A DNA stretch of 64,000 nt from Streptomyces typhae (GCF_009755605.1 NZ_WPNZ01000007.1:330168-394167), one strand, 5' to 3'; positions 25,552 through 34,889 are shown, counted from the stretch's first letter. The notes: a model not told the origin generated them from the letters alone. Made by a program: numbers and translations.

Positions 25552-25735
25552 CCGGTCATCTTGCCGTATCCGAACACCGCGGCACGCGGCGGCAGTCGGC
25601 GGTGTTCAAGTCCCCCTTGAGGTGATGTGTGGCACTGAGTGCCGCAGTCCATCGCCAAGGGTGGCACCAAGGGCTATCGTTCCCAATCCGTGTCGGTTGG
25701 GTGACCTCCGGCCGCGCGGGGCATCACCGGGTTAC

Positions 25736-25762
25736 CCCGGATCCCGGAGACCGGGTTCCGGG
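25736..25762. promoter_or_regulatory. 12-bp inverted repeat in the citrate synthase leader
   Basis: CCCGGATCCCGG, AGA, CCGGGTTCCGGG with one mismatch, 41 bp before the citrate synthase start. It could be a leader hairpin or operator in the 251-bp divergent region shared with pdxH. Confidence 0.45.
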
Positions 25763-25802
25763 TCGCATCCACCCCGTCGTACACATCCCGAGGAGCCGCC
25801 TG

Positions 25803-26903
25803 ATGTCCGACTTCGTACCCGGACTTGAAGGAGTCGTCGCTTTCGAGACGGAGATCGCCGAACCGGACAAGGAAGGCGGTGCCCTGCGTTACCGGGGCGT
25901 CGACATCGAGGACCTGGTCGGTCACGTCTCCTTCGGCAACGTCTGGGGCCTGCTCGTGGACGGCGCCTTCGACCCCGGTCTGCCGCCCGCCGAGCCGTTC
26001 CCCATTCCCGTGCACTCCGGTGACATCCGCGTCGACGTGCAGTCGGCGCTCGCCATGCTCGCCCCCGTGTGGGGCCTGCGCCCGCTGCTCGACATCGACG
26101 AGTCCCAGGCCCGCGACGACCTCGCGCGTGCCGCCGTCATGGCGCTGTCGTACGTGGCGCAGTCCGCGCGCGGCCAGGGCCTGCCGATGGTCCCGCAGCG
26201 TGAGATCGACAAGGCCCAGACCGTCGTGGAGCGCTTCATGCGGCGCTGGCGCGGCGAGCCCGACCCGCGCCACGTCCGGGCCGTCGACGCCTACTGGACG
26301 TCCGCCGCCGAGCACGGCATGAACGCCTCCACCTTCACCGCCCGCGTCATCGCCTCCACCGGCGCCGACGTGGCCGCCGCCCTGTCCGGCGCGGTCGGCG
26401 CCATGTCGGGCCCGCTGCACGGCGGCGCGCCCTCCCGCGTCCTCGGCATGATCGAGGAGATCGAGCGCACCGGTGACGCCGTCGCCTACGTCAAACAGGC
26501 CCTCGACAAGGGCGAGCGGCTGATGGGATTCGGGCACCGCGTCTACCGCGCCGAGGACCCGCGCGCCCGCGTCCTGCGCCGCACCGCCCGCGAGCTGGGC
26601 GCCCCCCGCTTCGAGGTCGCCGAGGCCCTGGAGAAGGCCGCCCTCGACGAGTTGCACGCCCGCCGTCCCGACCGGGTCCTCGCCACCAACGTGGAGTTCT
26701 GGGCGGCGATCGTCCTGGACTTCGCCGAGGTCCCGGCGCACATGTTCACGTCCATGTTCACCTGTGCCCGCACCGCCGGCTGGTCGGCGCACATCCTGGA
26801 GCAGAAGCGCACCGGCCGCCTGGTGCGCCCGTCGGCGCGGTACGTGGGCCCCGCCGCGCGCAGCCCCCGGGACATCCCCGGGTACGGAGACCTGAAGGGC
26901 TGA
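25803..26903 (+). CDS. Citrate synthase (second, citrate synthase 2 type)
   Basis: A 366-residue enzyme condensing oxaloacetate with acetyl-CoA (or propionyl-CoA). The substrate histidine is in EHGMNASTFTAR (about residue 178), the second in MGFGHRVYR (about 248) and the catalytic acid in VLDFAEVPAHMFT (about 300). It begins SDFVPGLEGVVAFETEIAEP and includes RYRGVDIEDLV, as in the short citrate synthases of actinobacteria. GAGGAG precedes ATG 25803. Methylcitrate synthase activity cannot be excluded from sequence. Confidence 0.92.
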   Translation: MSDFVPGLEGVVAFETEIAEPDKEGGALRYRGVDIEDLVGHVSFGNVWGLLVDGAFDPGLPPAEPFPIPVHSGDIRVDVQSALAMLAPVWGLRPLLDIDESQARDDLARAAVMALSYVAQSARGQGLPMVPQREIDKAQTVVERFMRRWRGEPDPRHVRAVDAYWTSAAEHGMNASTFTARVIASTGADVAAALSGAVGAMSGPLHGGAPSRVLGMIEEIERTGDAVAYVKQALDKGERLMGFGHRVYRAEDPRARVLRRTARELGAPRFEVAEALEKAALDELHARRPDRVLATNVEFWAAIVLDFAEVPAHMFTSMFTCARTAGWSAHILEQKRTGRLVRPSARYVGPAARSPRDIPGYGDLKG

Positions 26904-26949
26904 GGCCCCGCGCCACCGGGGTGGGGGCGCCGGGCCGGAGCCGAGCAGG

Positions 26950-27597
26950 TCAGCCCAGTGCCTCGTCCACCAGGCGCCCCCACTGCGCCACGACCCGCTC
27001 GCGGCGGGCCCCGTCGTCCGTGAGGAGGTTCGCGAGGCCGAGGCCGCGCGCCATGTCGAGCAGGCCCTGCACGGTCTCGCGGACGCCGGGCCCGCGCTCG
27101 TCGGCGCCGAGCAGCTCCACCGCGATGCGGTGCGTCTCCCGGCCCACGCGCGCCTCCAGCTCGGCCACGCGCGGGCTCAGCTGCTCCTCGTTGGAGGCGG
27201 CGACCCACAGTTGCAGGGCGGCCCGGAACAGCGGGCCCGTGTACAGGTCGACGAGGGCGGCGACCACCGCGGTCCGGTCGGCCCCGGCCGCGCGCCGACC
27301 GCCTCGCGGGGTCGTGCCCCGGCCGCCTCGCGGGGCCGTGGGGAAGAGGCCGCGCAGTGCGGCCGACCGCTCCTCGGCGACGTACTCGACCGCCGCCGTG
27401 AACAGTTCCTCGCGGGTGCGGAAGTGGTGCTGGGCCGCGCCGCGCGACACCCCCGCGCGTTCGGCGACCACGGACACCGTCGACCCCGCCCAGCCGTGCT
27501 CGGCGAGGCAGGCGACCGCCGCCTCCAGGAGCCGCTGCCGGGTGACCCGGCTGCGGTCCTGCTTGGGGGCGCGGTCGGCCTCGGTCACAGCGCCCAT
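26950..27597 (-). CDS. TetR/AcrR-family repressor of the acyl-CoA cluster
   Basis: A 215-residue regulator. The N-terminal HTH has RLLEAAVACLAEHGWAGSTV and AERAGVSRGAAQHHFRTREEL; the C-terminal helical ligand domain is free in sequence and includes DLYTGPLFRAALQLWVAAS. The ATG lies inside the end of the enoyl-CoA hydratase gene (13-bp overlap), so it is co-expressed with it and would autoregulate through the palindrome at 28352-28367. The effector is probably an acyl-CoA of the pathway, by analogy with FadR/LiuR-like TetR proteins. Confidence 0.88.
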   Translation of the reverse strand: MGAVTEADRAPKQDRSRVTRQRLLEAAVACLAEHGWAGSTVSVVAERAGVSRGAAQHHFRTREELFTAAVEYVAEERSAALRGLFPTAPRGGRGTTPRGGRRAAGADRTAVVAALVDLYTGPLFRAALQLWVAASNEEQLSPRVAELEARVGRETHRIAVELLGADERGPGVRETVQGLLDMARGLGLANLLTDDGARRERVVAQWGRLVDEALG

Positions 27598-28334
27598 GAA
27601 CGCTCCCGTCGTTCCAGGAACGCCTCCATCCCCTCCCTGGCCTCGGCGGAACCGAAACGGCGTGCGGAAAGGGCGACGAGGGCGTCCGCTTCCTTGTCGA
27701 ATGCGTCAAGCACCCTAGCCGCCACGAGTTCCTTCGCGTCCGCCAGCGCCCCCGGGGCCGCCTTGCGCAACCCTTCGAGCACCGGCGCCAGGACCGTGTC
27801 GACGTCCCCGCCGTCCTGCGCGCACGCCGTGAGCAGGCCGATCCTGGCCGCCTCCGGCGCATCGAAGCGTTCCCCGGTGAGGTAGTAGCGGGCGGCGGCG
27901 CGCGGCTGAAGGCGTGGCAGCAGGGTCAGTGAGATCACCGCGGGGACGACACCGATGTGCACCTCGGTGAGCGCGAACGACGCGTCCGTGCCGCCCGCCA
28001 CCGCGATGTCGCAGGCCCCGAGCAGACCGAGCCCACCCGCACGTACATGCCCCGTCACGCGTGCCACCACCGGCTTCGGCAGCGCGACGAGCTGCCTCAG
28101 CAGCGCCACGAACGCCCCCGGGTCCGGCGGTTCGCGCAGGTCGGCGCCCGCGCAGAACGTCGAGCCGGTGTGGGTGAGGACGACGGCGCGCACGGCGTCG
28201 TCCGCGCCCGCCGCCGTCAGCGCGGCGGCCAGCTCACCCACGAGGGCGGCCGAGAGCGCGTTGCGGTTCGCGGGCGCGTCCAGGGTGAGCGTGAGGACAC
28301 CCCGGTCGGGCCCGGCCACCAGAACCGATGCCAT
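27585..28334 (-). CDS. Enoyl-CoA hydratase/isomerase (LiuC/AtuE-like)
   Basis: A 249-residue crotonase. It has the oxyanion-hole segments STFCAGADLRE (about residue 60) and RAGGLGLLGACDIAVA (about 105), and a catalytic Glu in FALTEVHIGVVPAVIS (about 125). This last motif is close to that of methylglutaconyl-CoA hydratases, whereas ordinary crotonases usually have a P(E)xxxG(L) form. It would hydrate the product of the carboxylase encoded upstream. GAGGAAG lies 7 bases before ATG 28334. It overlaps the TetR gene and is preceded by the operator. Confidence 0.88.
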   Translation of the reverse strand: MASVLVAGPDRGVLTLTLDAPANRNALSAALVGELAAALTAAGADDAVRAVVLTHTGSTFCAGADLREPPDPGAFVALLRQLVALPKPVVARVTGHVRAGGLGLLGACDIAVAGGTDASFALTEVHIGVVPAVISLTLLPRLQPRAAARYYLTGERFDAPEAARIGLLTACAQDGGDVDTVLAPVLEGLRKAAPGALADAKELVAARVLDAFDKEADALVALSARRFGSAEAREGMEAFLERRERSWAL

Positions 28335-28351
28335 GAGAACTTCCTCTGCTC

Positions 28352-28367
28352 TAAAACGACCGTTCTA
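28352..28367. promoter_or_regulatory. TetR-type operator before the hydratase-TetR pair
   Basis: TAAAACGACCGTTCTA, an imperfect 16-bp palindrome with AACG/CGTT core arms, 17 bp upstream of the hydratase start. Its position suits autoregulation by the TetR protein encoded two genes on. It gives the last two genes their own promoter inside the cluster. Confidence 0.65.
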
Positions 28368-28379
28368 TTTATTGCTGAG

Positions 28380-29543
28380 CTAGTACGACTTGGGCAGGCC
28401 CAGGGTCTGATGGGACACGAAGTTCAGGATCATCTCGCGGCTGACCGGCGCGATCCGCGCCACCCGGGACGCCACGATCAGCGAGGCGAGCCCGTACTCC
28501 TTGGACAGGCCGTTGCCGCCGAGGGTGTGCACGGCCTGGTCGACGGCCTTCACACAGGCGTCGGCCGCCGCGAACTTCGCCATGTTCGCGGCTTCGCCCG
28601 CGCCCATGTCGTCGCCCTCGTCGTACAGGCGCGCCGCCTTCTGCATCATCAGGCGGGCCAGTTCGATCTCGATGTGCGACTGGGCCAGCGGGTGCGCGAC
28701 GGCCTGGTGGGCGCCGATCGGGGACTTCCACACCGCGCGTTCCTTGGCGTACTCGACGGCCCGCTCAAGGGCGAAGCGGGCCATGCCGACGGAGAACGCG
28801 GCCGTCATGATGCGTTCGGGGTTGAGCCCGGCGAACAGCTGGAGCAGGCCCGCGTCCTCGTCGCCGACCAGCGCGTCCGCGGGCAGCCGGACGTCGTCGA
28901 GCACCAGCTCGAACTGCTTCTCCGGTGCCTGCACCTCCATGTCGATGCGGTTCCGCGCGAAGCCCGGGGCGTCGCGCGGAACGATGAACAGACACGGCTT
29001 GAGACGGCCGGTGCGGGCGTCCTCGGTGCGGCCGACGATCAGTGTGGCGTCGGCGATGTCGACGCCGGAGATGAAGACCTTGCGGCCGGTCAGGAGCCAG
29101 TCGTCGCCGTCCCTGCGGGCGGTGGTGGTGATGCGGTGCGAGTTGGAGCCGGCGTCGGGCTCGGTGATGCCGAACGCCATGGTGCGGCTGCCGTCGGCGA
29201 GGCCGGGCAGCCACTGCCGCTTCTGCTCGTCGGTGCCGAAGCGGGCGATGACCGTGCCGCAGATCGCCGGGGACACCACCAGCATCAGCAGCGGGCTGCC
29301 CGCGGCGCCCAGCTCCTCCAGGACGATGGAGAGCTCGGCTATGCCGCCGCCCCCGCCGCCGTACTCCTCGGGCAGGTTAACGCCCAGGTAGCCGAGTTTC
29401 GCGGCGTCGGCCCACAGCTCGTCCGGGTGGCCCTCCTCCGCGACGACGCGGGTCATGTAGTCGCGGCCGTAGCGCCTGCCGAGCGCGGCGACGGCGGCGC
29501 GCAGTGCCTGGTGTTCCTCGGTCTCCAGAACGGGAGCGTTCAC
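28380..29543 (-). CDS. Acyl-CoA dehydrogenase (isovaleryl/citronellyl-type cluster member)
   Basis: A 387-residue flavoenzyme with all domains: N-terminal LGYLGVNLPEEYGGGGGG, the FAD/substrate region MAFGITEPDAGSNSHRI, LTGRKVFISGVDIADATL, and C-terminal HTLGGNGLSKEYGLASLI with the helix that carries the FAD contact. Catalytic Glu assignment needs alignment; isovaleryl-CoA dehydrogenases place it differently from short-chain enzymes. GTG 29543 follows AGGAGGAA and overlaps the carboxylase alpha stop by 4 bp, so it is the last gene of the long operon. It presumably makes the 2-enoyl-CoA that the carboxylase uses. Confidence 0.9.
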   Translation of the reverse strand: MNAPVLETEEHQALRAAVAALGRRYGRDYMTRVVAEEGHPDELWADAAKLGYLGVNLPEEYGGGGGGIAELSIVLEELGAAGSPLLMLVVSPAICGTVIARFGTDEQKRQWLPGLADGSRTMAFGITEPDAGSNSHRITTTARRDGDDWLLTGRKVFISGVDIADATLIVGRTEDARTGRLKPCLFIVPRDAPGFARNRIDMEVQAPEKQFELVLDDVRLPADALVGDEDAGLLQLFAGLNPERIMTAAFSVGMARFALERAVEYAKERAVWKSPIGAHQAVAHPLAQSHIEIELARLMMQKAARLYDEGDDMGAGEAANMAKFAAADACVKAVDQAVHTLGGNGLSKEYGLASLIVASRVARIAPVSREMILNFVSHQTLGLPKSY

Positions 29544-31462
29544 AGTTCTTCCTCCTGTACGTCTTCCTCGACCCCGGTGAGCTGTACGTCTTCCTGGACC
29601 ACGGCGAGCAGCGCGCCCACCTCGACCTGCCTGCCGGGCACCGCGTGCAGCGCGGTGAGCCGCCCGGCCGCCGGGGCCACCACGCGGTGCTCCATCTTCA
29701 TGGCCTCCAGCCACACGACCGGCTGGCCCGCGGTGACGTGGGCGCCCTCCACCAGGCCTTCGGCGACCCGCAGCACCGTTCCCGGCATCGGCGCGAGCAG
29801 CGAGCCAGGCTCCTGGCGCACGGTCGGCTCGGGCAGCAGCGGCAGCGCGGTGAGCGGTACGTTCCCGACGTACACGCGGTCGTCCCCGTACCGGGCCACG
29901 GGGAACTCCCTGCGCACGCCGTCCACTTCGAGCACGACGAGGCCGGGGGCGGCGGCGAGGACGCGTACGCCCTCCGCGACCGGACCTCCACGGGTGTGCG
30001 TGTAGCGGACCTCGTGCTCGACGCCGTCCGCCTCGGTCCGGTACCGCTTGGTCTGCGGCTGCGAGCGCAGGTTGCGCCAGCCGCCGAAGCGGGAGCGCCC
30101 GCAGGCGTCGGCGAGGGCGGCGGCCAGCGGCGCGTACCGGACGTCCGGGCCCGCGTCGGTGCCGGTGCCGGTCAGCCCGGCCAGGTGCCGGTCGTAGAAG
30201 GACGTGGTCATGCGCCCGGCGGTGAACTCGGGGTGGCGCAGCGAGCGGACCAGGAGTTCCCGGTTGGTGACCGGTCCGTGGACGGTGGTCCGCTCCAGGG
30301 CGCCCGCCAGTTTGCGCAGGGCCTCCGCGCGGGTCGGCGCGTGGGCGACGACCTTGGCCAGCATCGCGTCGTAGTGCACGCCGACCGCGTCGCCGTCGAC
30401 GTACCCCGTGTCGAGGCGCACGCCCTCCGGTACGGAGAGCCGGTGCAGCGTCCCGGTCTGCGGGGCCCATCCGGCCGCCGGGTCCTCCGCGTACAGACGG
30501 GCCTCGATCGCGTGGCCGCGGGCGGGCGGCGGTTCGGTGCCGGGCAGCGGCTCACCCTCCGCGATCCGGATCTGGAGGGCGACCAGGTCGAGCCCGGACA
30601 CGGCCTCCGTCACGGGGTGCTCGACCTGGAGGCGGGTGTTCATCTCCAGGAAGTGCGCGGTGCCGTCGGCGGCGAGGAGGAACTCGACGGTGCCCGCGCC
30701 TCGGTAGCCGGTGGCGCGGGCCGCCCGGACCGCCAGGTCGTGCAGCTCCCGCACCTGGTCCCCGGTGAGCCCTGGCGCCGGGGCCTCCTCGACGACCTTC
30801 TGGTGGCGGCGCTGGAGCGTGCAGTCGCGCGTCCCGAGCGCCCACACCGCCCCGTGCCCGTCGGCCATGACCTGCACCTCGACGTGGCGCCCGCCCTCGA
30901 CGTACGGCTCGACGAACACCTCGCCGTCCCCGAAGGCGCTCGTGGCCTCGGCACGGGCCGCCGCCAGCTCGCCCCGCAACGCGTCCAGTTCGCGTACGAC
31001 GCGCATGCCGCGCCCGCCGCCACCGGCCGCCGCCTTCACCAGGACGGGCAGGTCGGCCTCCGTGACCGTGTCCGCGTCCAGGGGCGCGAGCCCCATCAGC
31101 TCCTTCGCGCGCGTCTTGGACGCCATCGCCTCGATGGCCTCGGGCGGCGGCCCGATCCATACGAGGCCCGCGTCGACGACGGCCCGCGCGAACTCGGCGT
31201 TCTCCGAAAGGAATCCGTACCCGGGGTGGATCGCGTCCGCGCCGGCTGTCTGCGCGGCCTTCACGATCAGGTCGCCGCGCAGGTACGTGTCCGACGGCGC
31301 GGCTCCCGGCAGCCGTACCGCCTCGTCGGCCTCGCGTACGTGCAGGGCGTCCGCGTCGGGGTCGGAGTGCACGGCGACGGTGGCGATGCCGAGGTCACGG
31401 CAGGTGCGGAAGACGCGGCAGGCGATCTCGCCCCGGTTGGCGACGAGGAGTTTGGAAAGCAT
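29540..31462 (-). CDS. Acyl-CoA carboxylase alpha subunit (biotin carboxylase + BCCP)
   Basis: A 640-residue biotin carboxylase/carrier protein. The biotin carboxylase part has KLLVANRGEIACRVFRTCRD at the start, ATP-grasp loop AAAGGGGRGMRVV (about 158) and EMNTRLQVEHPVTE (about 280). The C-terminal BCCP domain carries the biotinylated Lys in LEAMKMEHRV (about 605). A linker with the BT-type fold lies between, as in methylcrotonyl- and geranyl-CoA carboxylases. It carboxylates biotin with bicarbonate and ATP and hands it to the beta subunit encoded 9 bp upstream. Confidence 0.93.
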   Translation of the reverse strand: MLSKLLVANRGEIACRVFRTCRDLGIATVAVHSDPDADALHVREADEAVRLPGAAPSDTYLRGDLIVKAAQTAGADAIHPGYGFLSENAEFARAVVDAGLVWIGPPPEAIEAMASKTRAKELMGLAPLDADTVTEADLPVLVKAAAGGGGRGMRVVRELDALRGELAAARAEATSAFGDGEVFVEPYVEGGRHVEVQVMADGHGAVWALGTRDCTLQRRHQKVVEEAPAPGLTGDQVRELHDLAVRAARATGYRGAGTVEFLLAADGTAHFLEMNTRLQVEHPVTEAVSGLDLVALQIRIAEGEPLPGTEPPPARGHAIEARLYAEDPAAGWAPQTGTLHRLSVPEGVRLDTGYVDGDAVGVHYDAMLAKVVAHAPTRAEALRKLAGALERTTVHGPVTNRELLVRSLRHPEFTAGRMTTSFYDRHLAGLTGTGTDAGPDVRYAPLAAALADACGRSRFGGWRNLRSQPQTKRYRTEADGVEHEVRYTHTRGGPVAEGVRVLAAAPGLVVLEVDGVRREFPVARYGDDRVYVGNVPLTALPLLPEPTVRQEPGSLLAPMPGTVLRVAEGLVEGAHVTAGQPVVWLEAMKMEHRVVAPAAGRLTALHAVPGRQVEVGALLAVVQEDVQLTGVEEDVQEEEL

Positions 31463-31471
31463 CAGCGTGTC

Positions 31472-33070
31472 TCACATCCTGAAGACGCCGAAGCCGCCGC
31501 GGGCGCCTTCGACGGGGGCCGTGTGCAGCGCGGACAGGCAGATGCCGAGGATCGTGCGGGTGTCGCGCGGGTCGATGACGCCGTCGTCGTACAGCCGCCC
31601 GGACAGGAACATCGGCAGCGACTCGGACTCGATCTGCTGCTCCACCATGGCGCGCAGCGCCGCGTCGGCCTCGTCGTCGTAGGGCCGGCCCTTCGCGGCG
31701 GCCGACTGCCGGGCGACGATCGACAGGACGCCCGCGAGCTGCTGCGGGCCCATGACGGCGGACTTGGCGCTCGGCCAGGCGAACAGGAAGCGGGGGTCGT
31801 AGGCGCGTCCGCACATGCCGTAGTGCCCGGCGCCGTAGGAGGCGCCCACGAGGACGGACAGGTGCGGGACCTTCGAGTTCGAGACCGCGTTGATCATCAT
31901 GGCGCCGTGTTTGATGATGCCGCCCTGCTCGTACTCCTTGCCGACCATGTAGCCGGTGGTGTTGTGCAGGAAGAGCAGCGGGATGTCGCGCTGGTTGGCG
32001 AGCTGGATGAACTGGGCGGCCTTCTGCGACTCGGCGGAGAAGAGCACGCCCTGGGCGTTGGCGAGGATGCCGACGGGATAGCCGTGCAGCGCCGCCCAGC
32101 CGGTGACCAGGCTCGTCCCGTACAGGGGCTTGAACTCGTCGAAGTCGGAGGCGTCGACGACGCGGGCGATGACCTCGCGCGGGTCGAAGGGGGTGCGCAG
32201 ATCGCCGGGGACGACGCCGAGGAGTTCGTCCGGGTCGTACTTCGGCGGTTCGGCGGGGGCCGGATCGGGGTGCGCCTTGCGCCAGTTGAGGCGGGAGACG
32301 ACGCGGCGGGTCCGGCGCAGGGCGTCCCGCTCGTCCTCGGCGAGATGGTCGGCGAGGCCGGAGGTGCGGGCGTGCATCTCGGCGCCGCCGAGGGACTCGT
32401 CGTCGCTCTCCTCGCCGGTGGCCATCCGCACCAGCGGCGGTCCGCCGAGGAACACCTTCGCGCGCTCCTTGACCATGATCACGTGGTCGCACAGGCCGGG
32501 CACGTAGGCGCCGCCCGCCGTGGAGTTGCCGAACACGACGGCGATGGTGGGTATCCCGGCGGCGGAGGACTGGGTGAGGTGCTTGAACAGCGCACCGCCG
32601 GGGATGAAGATCTCCTTCTGGGAGGGCAGGTCGGCGCCGCCGGACTCCACGAGGTGGATCGACGGCAGCCGGTTGGCGTACCCGATCTCGTGTGCGCGGA
32701 AGGCCTTCTTCAGCGTCCAGGGGTTGCTGGCGCCGCCGCGTACCGTCGGATCGTTGGCCGTGATCAGGCACTCGACGCCCGCGACGACGCCGATGCCGGT
32801 GACCATGGACGCCCCGACCGGGTACTCGCTGCCCCAGGCGGCGAGCGGCGACAGCTCCAGGAACGGGGTGTCGGGGTCGAGCAGCAGCTCGATGCGCTCC
32901 CGGACGAGCAGCTTGCCGCGGTCGCGGTGGCGCGCGACGTATTTCTCACCGCCGCCTTCGAGGGCCTTGGCCTGTTCGGTGTCGAGCTCCGCCAGCTTGG
33001 CGAGCATGGCTTCGCGGTGGGCGGCGTACTCGGTGCTCGCGGGGTCGAGCGCCGAGGCGAGGACGGTCAC
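31472..33070 (-). CDS. Acyl-CoA carboxylase beta subunit (carboxyltransferase)
   Basis: A 532-residue carboxyltransferase with tandem crotonase-like halves: LVESGGADLPSQ, VVFGNSTAGGAYVPGLCDHV, and in the C-terminal half FLHNTTGYMVGKEYEQGGII and VLVGASYGAGHYGMCGRAYD. The overall form is MccB/AtuC-like. However, the segment that reads PDREHFGRIFYNQ-like in methylcrotonyl-CoA carboxylases is here IPGGALFKHLTQSS, so substrate choice may differ. GTG 33070 has GGAGG upstream. It transfers carboxyl from biotin to the gamma carbon of a branched 2-enoyl-CoA. Confidence 0.92.
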   Translation of the reverse strand: MTVLASALDPASTEYAAHREAMLAKLAELDTEQAKALEGGGEKYVARHRDRGKLLVRERIELLLDPDTPFLELSPLAAWGSEYPVGASMVTGIGVVAGVECLITANDPTVRGGASNPWTLKKAFRAHEIGYANRLPSIHLVESGGADLPSQKEIFIPGGALFKHLTQSSAAGIPTIAVVFGNSTAGGAYVPGLCDHVIMVKERAKVFLGGPPLVRMATGEESDDESLGGAEMHARTSGLADHLAEDERDALRRTRRVVSRLNWRKAHPDPAPAEPPKYDPDELLGVVPGDLRTPFDPREVIARVVDASDFDEFKPLYGTSLVTGWAALHGYPVGILANAQGVLFSAESQKAAQFIQLANQRDIPLLFLHNTTGYMVGKEYEQGGIIKHGAMMINAVSNSKVPHLSVLVGASYGAGHYGMCGRAYDPRFLFAWPSAKSAVMGPQQLAGVLSIVARQSAAAKGRPYDDEADAALRAMVEQQIESESLPMFLSGRLYDDGVIDPRDTRTILGICLSALHTAPVEGARGGFGVFRM

Positions 33071-33123
33071 AGGAGTACCTCCGGTGGGGCAGGCGGGGCG
33101 GGGGCGGTCACAGGAGTTCCTCC
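33066..33123. repeat. Duplicated stop/start module between carboxylase beta and AtuA-like genes
   Basis: GGTCACAGGAGTACCTCCGG (33066-33085) recurs 41 bp away as GGTCACAGGAGTTCCTCCGG at 33107-33126 with one difference. One copy carries the ribosome binding site and GTG of the beta subunit; the other is the end and stop codon of the AtuA-like gene. It appears to be a local duplication of translation signals. Confidence 0.6.
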
Positions 33124-34889
33124 GGCAGGTCGACGTGGCGGGAGCGCAGCCACTCGCCGAGTGCCTTGGCCTGCGGGTCGAAGCGGGCCTGCGAGGCGAC
33201 ACCGGCGCCGAGGACGCCCTCGACGACGAAGTTCAGGGCGCGCAGGCCGGGAAGGAGGTGCCGGGTGACGTCGAGGCCCCGGCTCTCCGGGATCAGCTCC
33301 CGGAACCGCTCCACCGTCAGCTCGTGCGCGAGCCACCGCCAGGCGTCGTCCGTGCGGACCCACACCCCGACGTTGGCGTCGCCGCCCTTGTCGCCGCTGC
33401 GGGCACCGGCGATCAGGCCGAGGGGGGCGCGGCGGACGCGGTCGCGGTCGTACGGCAGGGGCTCGGGGAGGGGCGGCGGGGGGACGTCGGTGAGGTCCAG
33501 GGTGGTGCCCGGCGCGGGGATGTCCAGGCGCCGCCCGTCGTGCAGGACGACGACGTGCGGGACGTCGGCGGCGGGCACGTACACCGCCTCGAAGACTCCG
33601 TACGGTGTGCCCTTGCCGGGGGGAGCGGTGACGTGGAAGCCGGGGTAGCTGCCGAGGGCGAGTTCGACGGCGGCACCGGTCAGCGGCCGCCCCACCGCCT
33701 CCGGGTCCGGGTCGCGCACGACGAGCCGCAGCAGGGCGCTCGCGGTCTCCTCGGTGTCCGCGTCGTCGCGATCGGTGCGGGCGAGCTCCCAGCACACCTC
33801 GCCGGGGCGGGAGTCGGCGCGGTCCAGGGCGTCCTCGATCTGGGCGCGCGCGAGGGCGGCCTTCGCCTCGATGTCGAGGCCGGTGAGGACGAACACGACC
33901 TCGTTGCGGTGGCCGCCGACGCGGGTGAGTCCGGCCTTGAGGGTGGGGGGCGGCGGCTCGCCCCGTACGCCGTGGACGCGGACGCGGTCGGGGCTCTCCT
34001 GGGTGAGGCGGACGGTGTCGAGGCGGGTGGTGACGTCGGGTCCCGGGTAGCGGGCGCCGGACGTCTCGTACAGCAGTTGCGCGGTGAGGGTGCCGACGTC
34101 GACGACGCCGCCGGTCCCGTCGTGCTTGGTGATGACGCAGGACCCGTCGTCGTGGATCTCGGCGAGCGGGAAACCGGGCCGGAGCAGGGCGGCGGGCTCG
34201 TGCTCGGTGAAGAAGGCGTAGTTGCCGCCGGTGGCCTGGGTGCCGCACTCCAGGAGGTGACCGGCGACGACGGCGCCCGCGATCCGGTCGTGGTCGTGCG
34301 GGCCCCAGCCGAAGTGGGCGGCGGCGGGACCGGTGACGAGGGCGGCGTCGGTGACGCGTCCGGTGACGACGACGTCGGCGCCGGCGCGCAGGGCCTCGGC
34401 GATGCCGGTGCCGCCGAGGTAGGCGTGGGCGGTGAGGGCGTCGGGGTGGCGGGGGCCGAGGTCGTCGCCCTCGACGTGGGCGACGCGCACGCCGTCGAGC
34501 CCGAGCTTGCCCGCCAGTTCCCGGACGGCGGTGGCGAGTCCGGCGGGGTGGAGTCCCCCCGCGTTGGTGACGATGCGCACGCCCCGGTCGACGGCCTCCC
34601 CGAGGCACTCCTCCAGCTGCCGCAGAAAGGTCTTCGCGTACCCGCGGGCGGGGTCCTTCAGGCGGTCCCGGCCGAGGATGAGCATGGTCAGCTCGGCGAG
34701 GTAGTCGCCGGTGAGGACGTCCAGGGGGCCGCCGGTGAGCATCTCCCGCACGGCGGAGTGGCGGTCGCCGTAGAACCCGGAGGCGTTGCCGACGCGCAGG
34801 GGCCGCGGGGCGTCACCCGCACGCCCCCGCTCCGGGGCGGGGCGGGGACGGGGCCGCCGGACGCCCGCGCCGCCCCGCGCTCCGCTCAC
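33108..34889 (-). CDS. AtuA-like acyclic terpene utilisation family protein (DUF1446)
   Basis: A 593-residue cytoplasmic protein of unknown reaction. The AtuA/DUF1446 region covers the first two thirds: RVGNASGFYGDRHSAVREML, GVRIVTNAGGLHPAGLA, TGRVTDAALVTGPAAAHFGW and LLECGTQATGGNYAFF. A C-terminal domain of about 100 residues begins LGLIAGARSGDKGGDANVGVW. In Pseudomonas AtuA belongs to the citronellol pathway with a geranyl-CoA carboxylase; its catalytic role is not established. GTG 34889 is fixed by a 4-bp overlap with the upstream gene. Its company supports a terpenoid- or leucine-like substrate. Confidence 0.85.
   Translation of the reverse strand: MSGARGGAGVRRPRPRPAPERGRAGDAPRPLRVGNASGFYGDRHSAVREMLTGGPLDVLTGDYLAELTMLILGRDRLKDPARGYAKTFLRQLEECLGEAVDRGVRIVTNAGGLHPAGLATAVRELAGKLGLDGVRVAHVEGDDLGPRHPDALTAHAYLGGTGIAEALRAGADVVVTGRVTDAALVTGPAAAHFGWGPHDHDRIAGAVVAGHLLECGTQATGGNYAFFTEHEPAALLRPGFPLAEIHDDGSCVITKHDGTGGVVDVGTLTAQLLYETSGARYPGPDVTTRLDTVRLTQESPDRVRVHGVRGEPPPPTLKAGLTRVGGHRNEVVFVLTGLDIEAKAALARAQIEDALDRADSRPGEVCWELARTDRDDADTEETASALLRLVVRDPDPEAVGRPLTGAAVELALGSYPGFHVTAPPGKGTPYGVFEAVYVPAADVPHVVVLHDGRRLDIPAPGTTLDLTDVPPPPLPEPLPYDRDRVRRAPLGLIAGARSGDKGGDANVGVWVRTDDAWRWLAHELTVERFRELIPESRGLDVTRHLLPGLRALNFVVEGVLGAGVASQARFDPQAKALGEWLRSRHVDLPEELL

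Noticed and set aside
28380..30470. Apparent 696-residue fusion of an unknown N-terminus to the acyl-CoA dehydrogenase
   Set aside because: The extra N-terminal part is carboxylase alpha DNA read out of frame; the GTG at 29543 with AGGAGGAA is the real start.
29504..33268. Open plus-strand frame of about 1,250 codons over the carboxylase genes
   Set aside because: Antisense to well-supported carboxylase subunits; repetitive Gly/Arg/Val composition and no domain.
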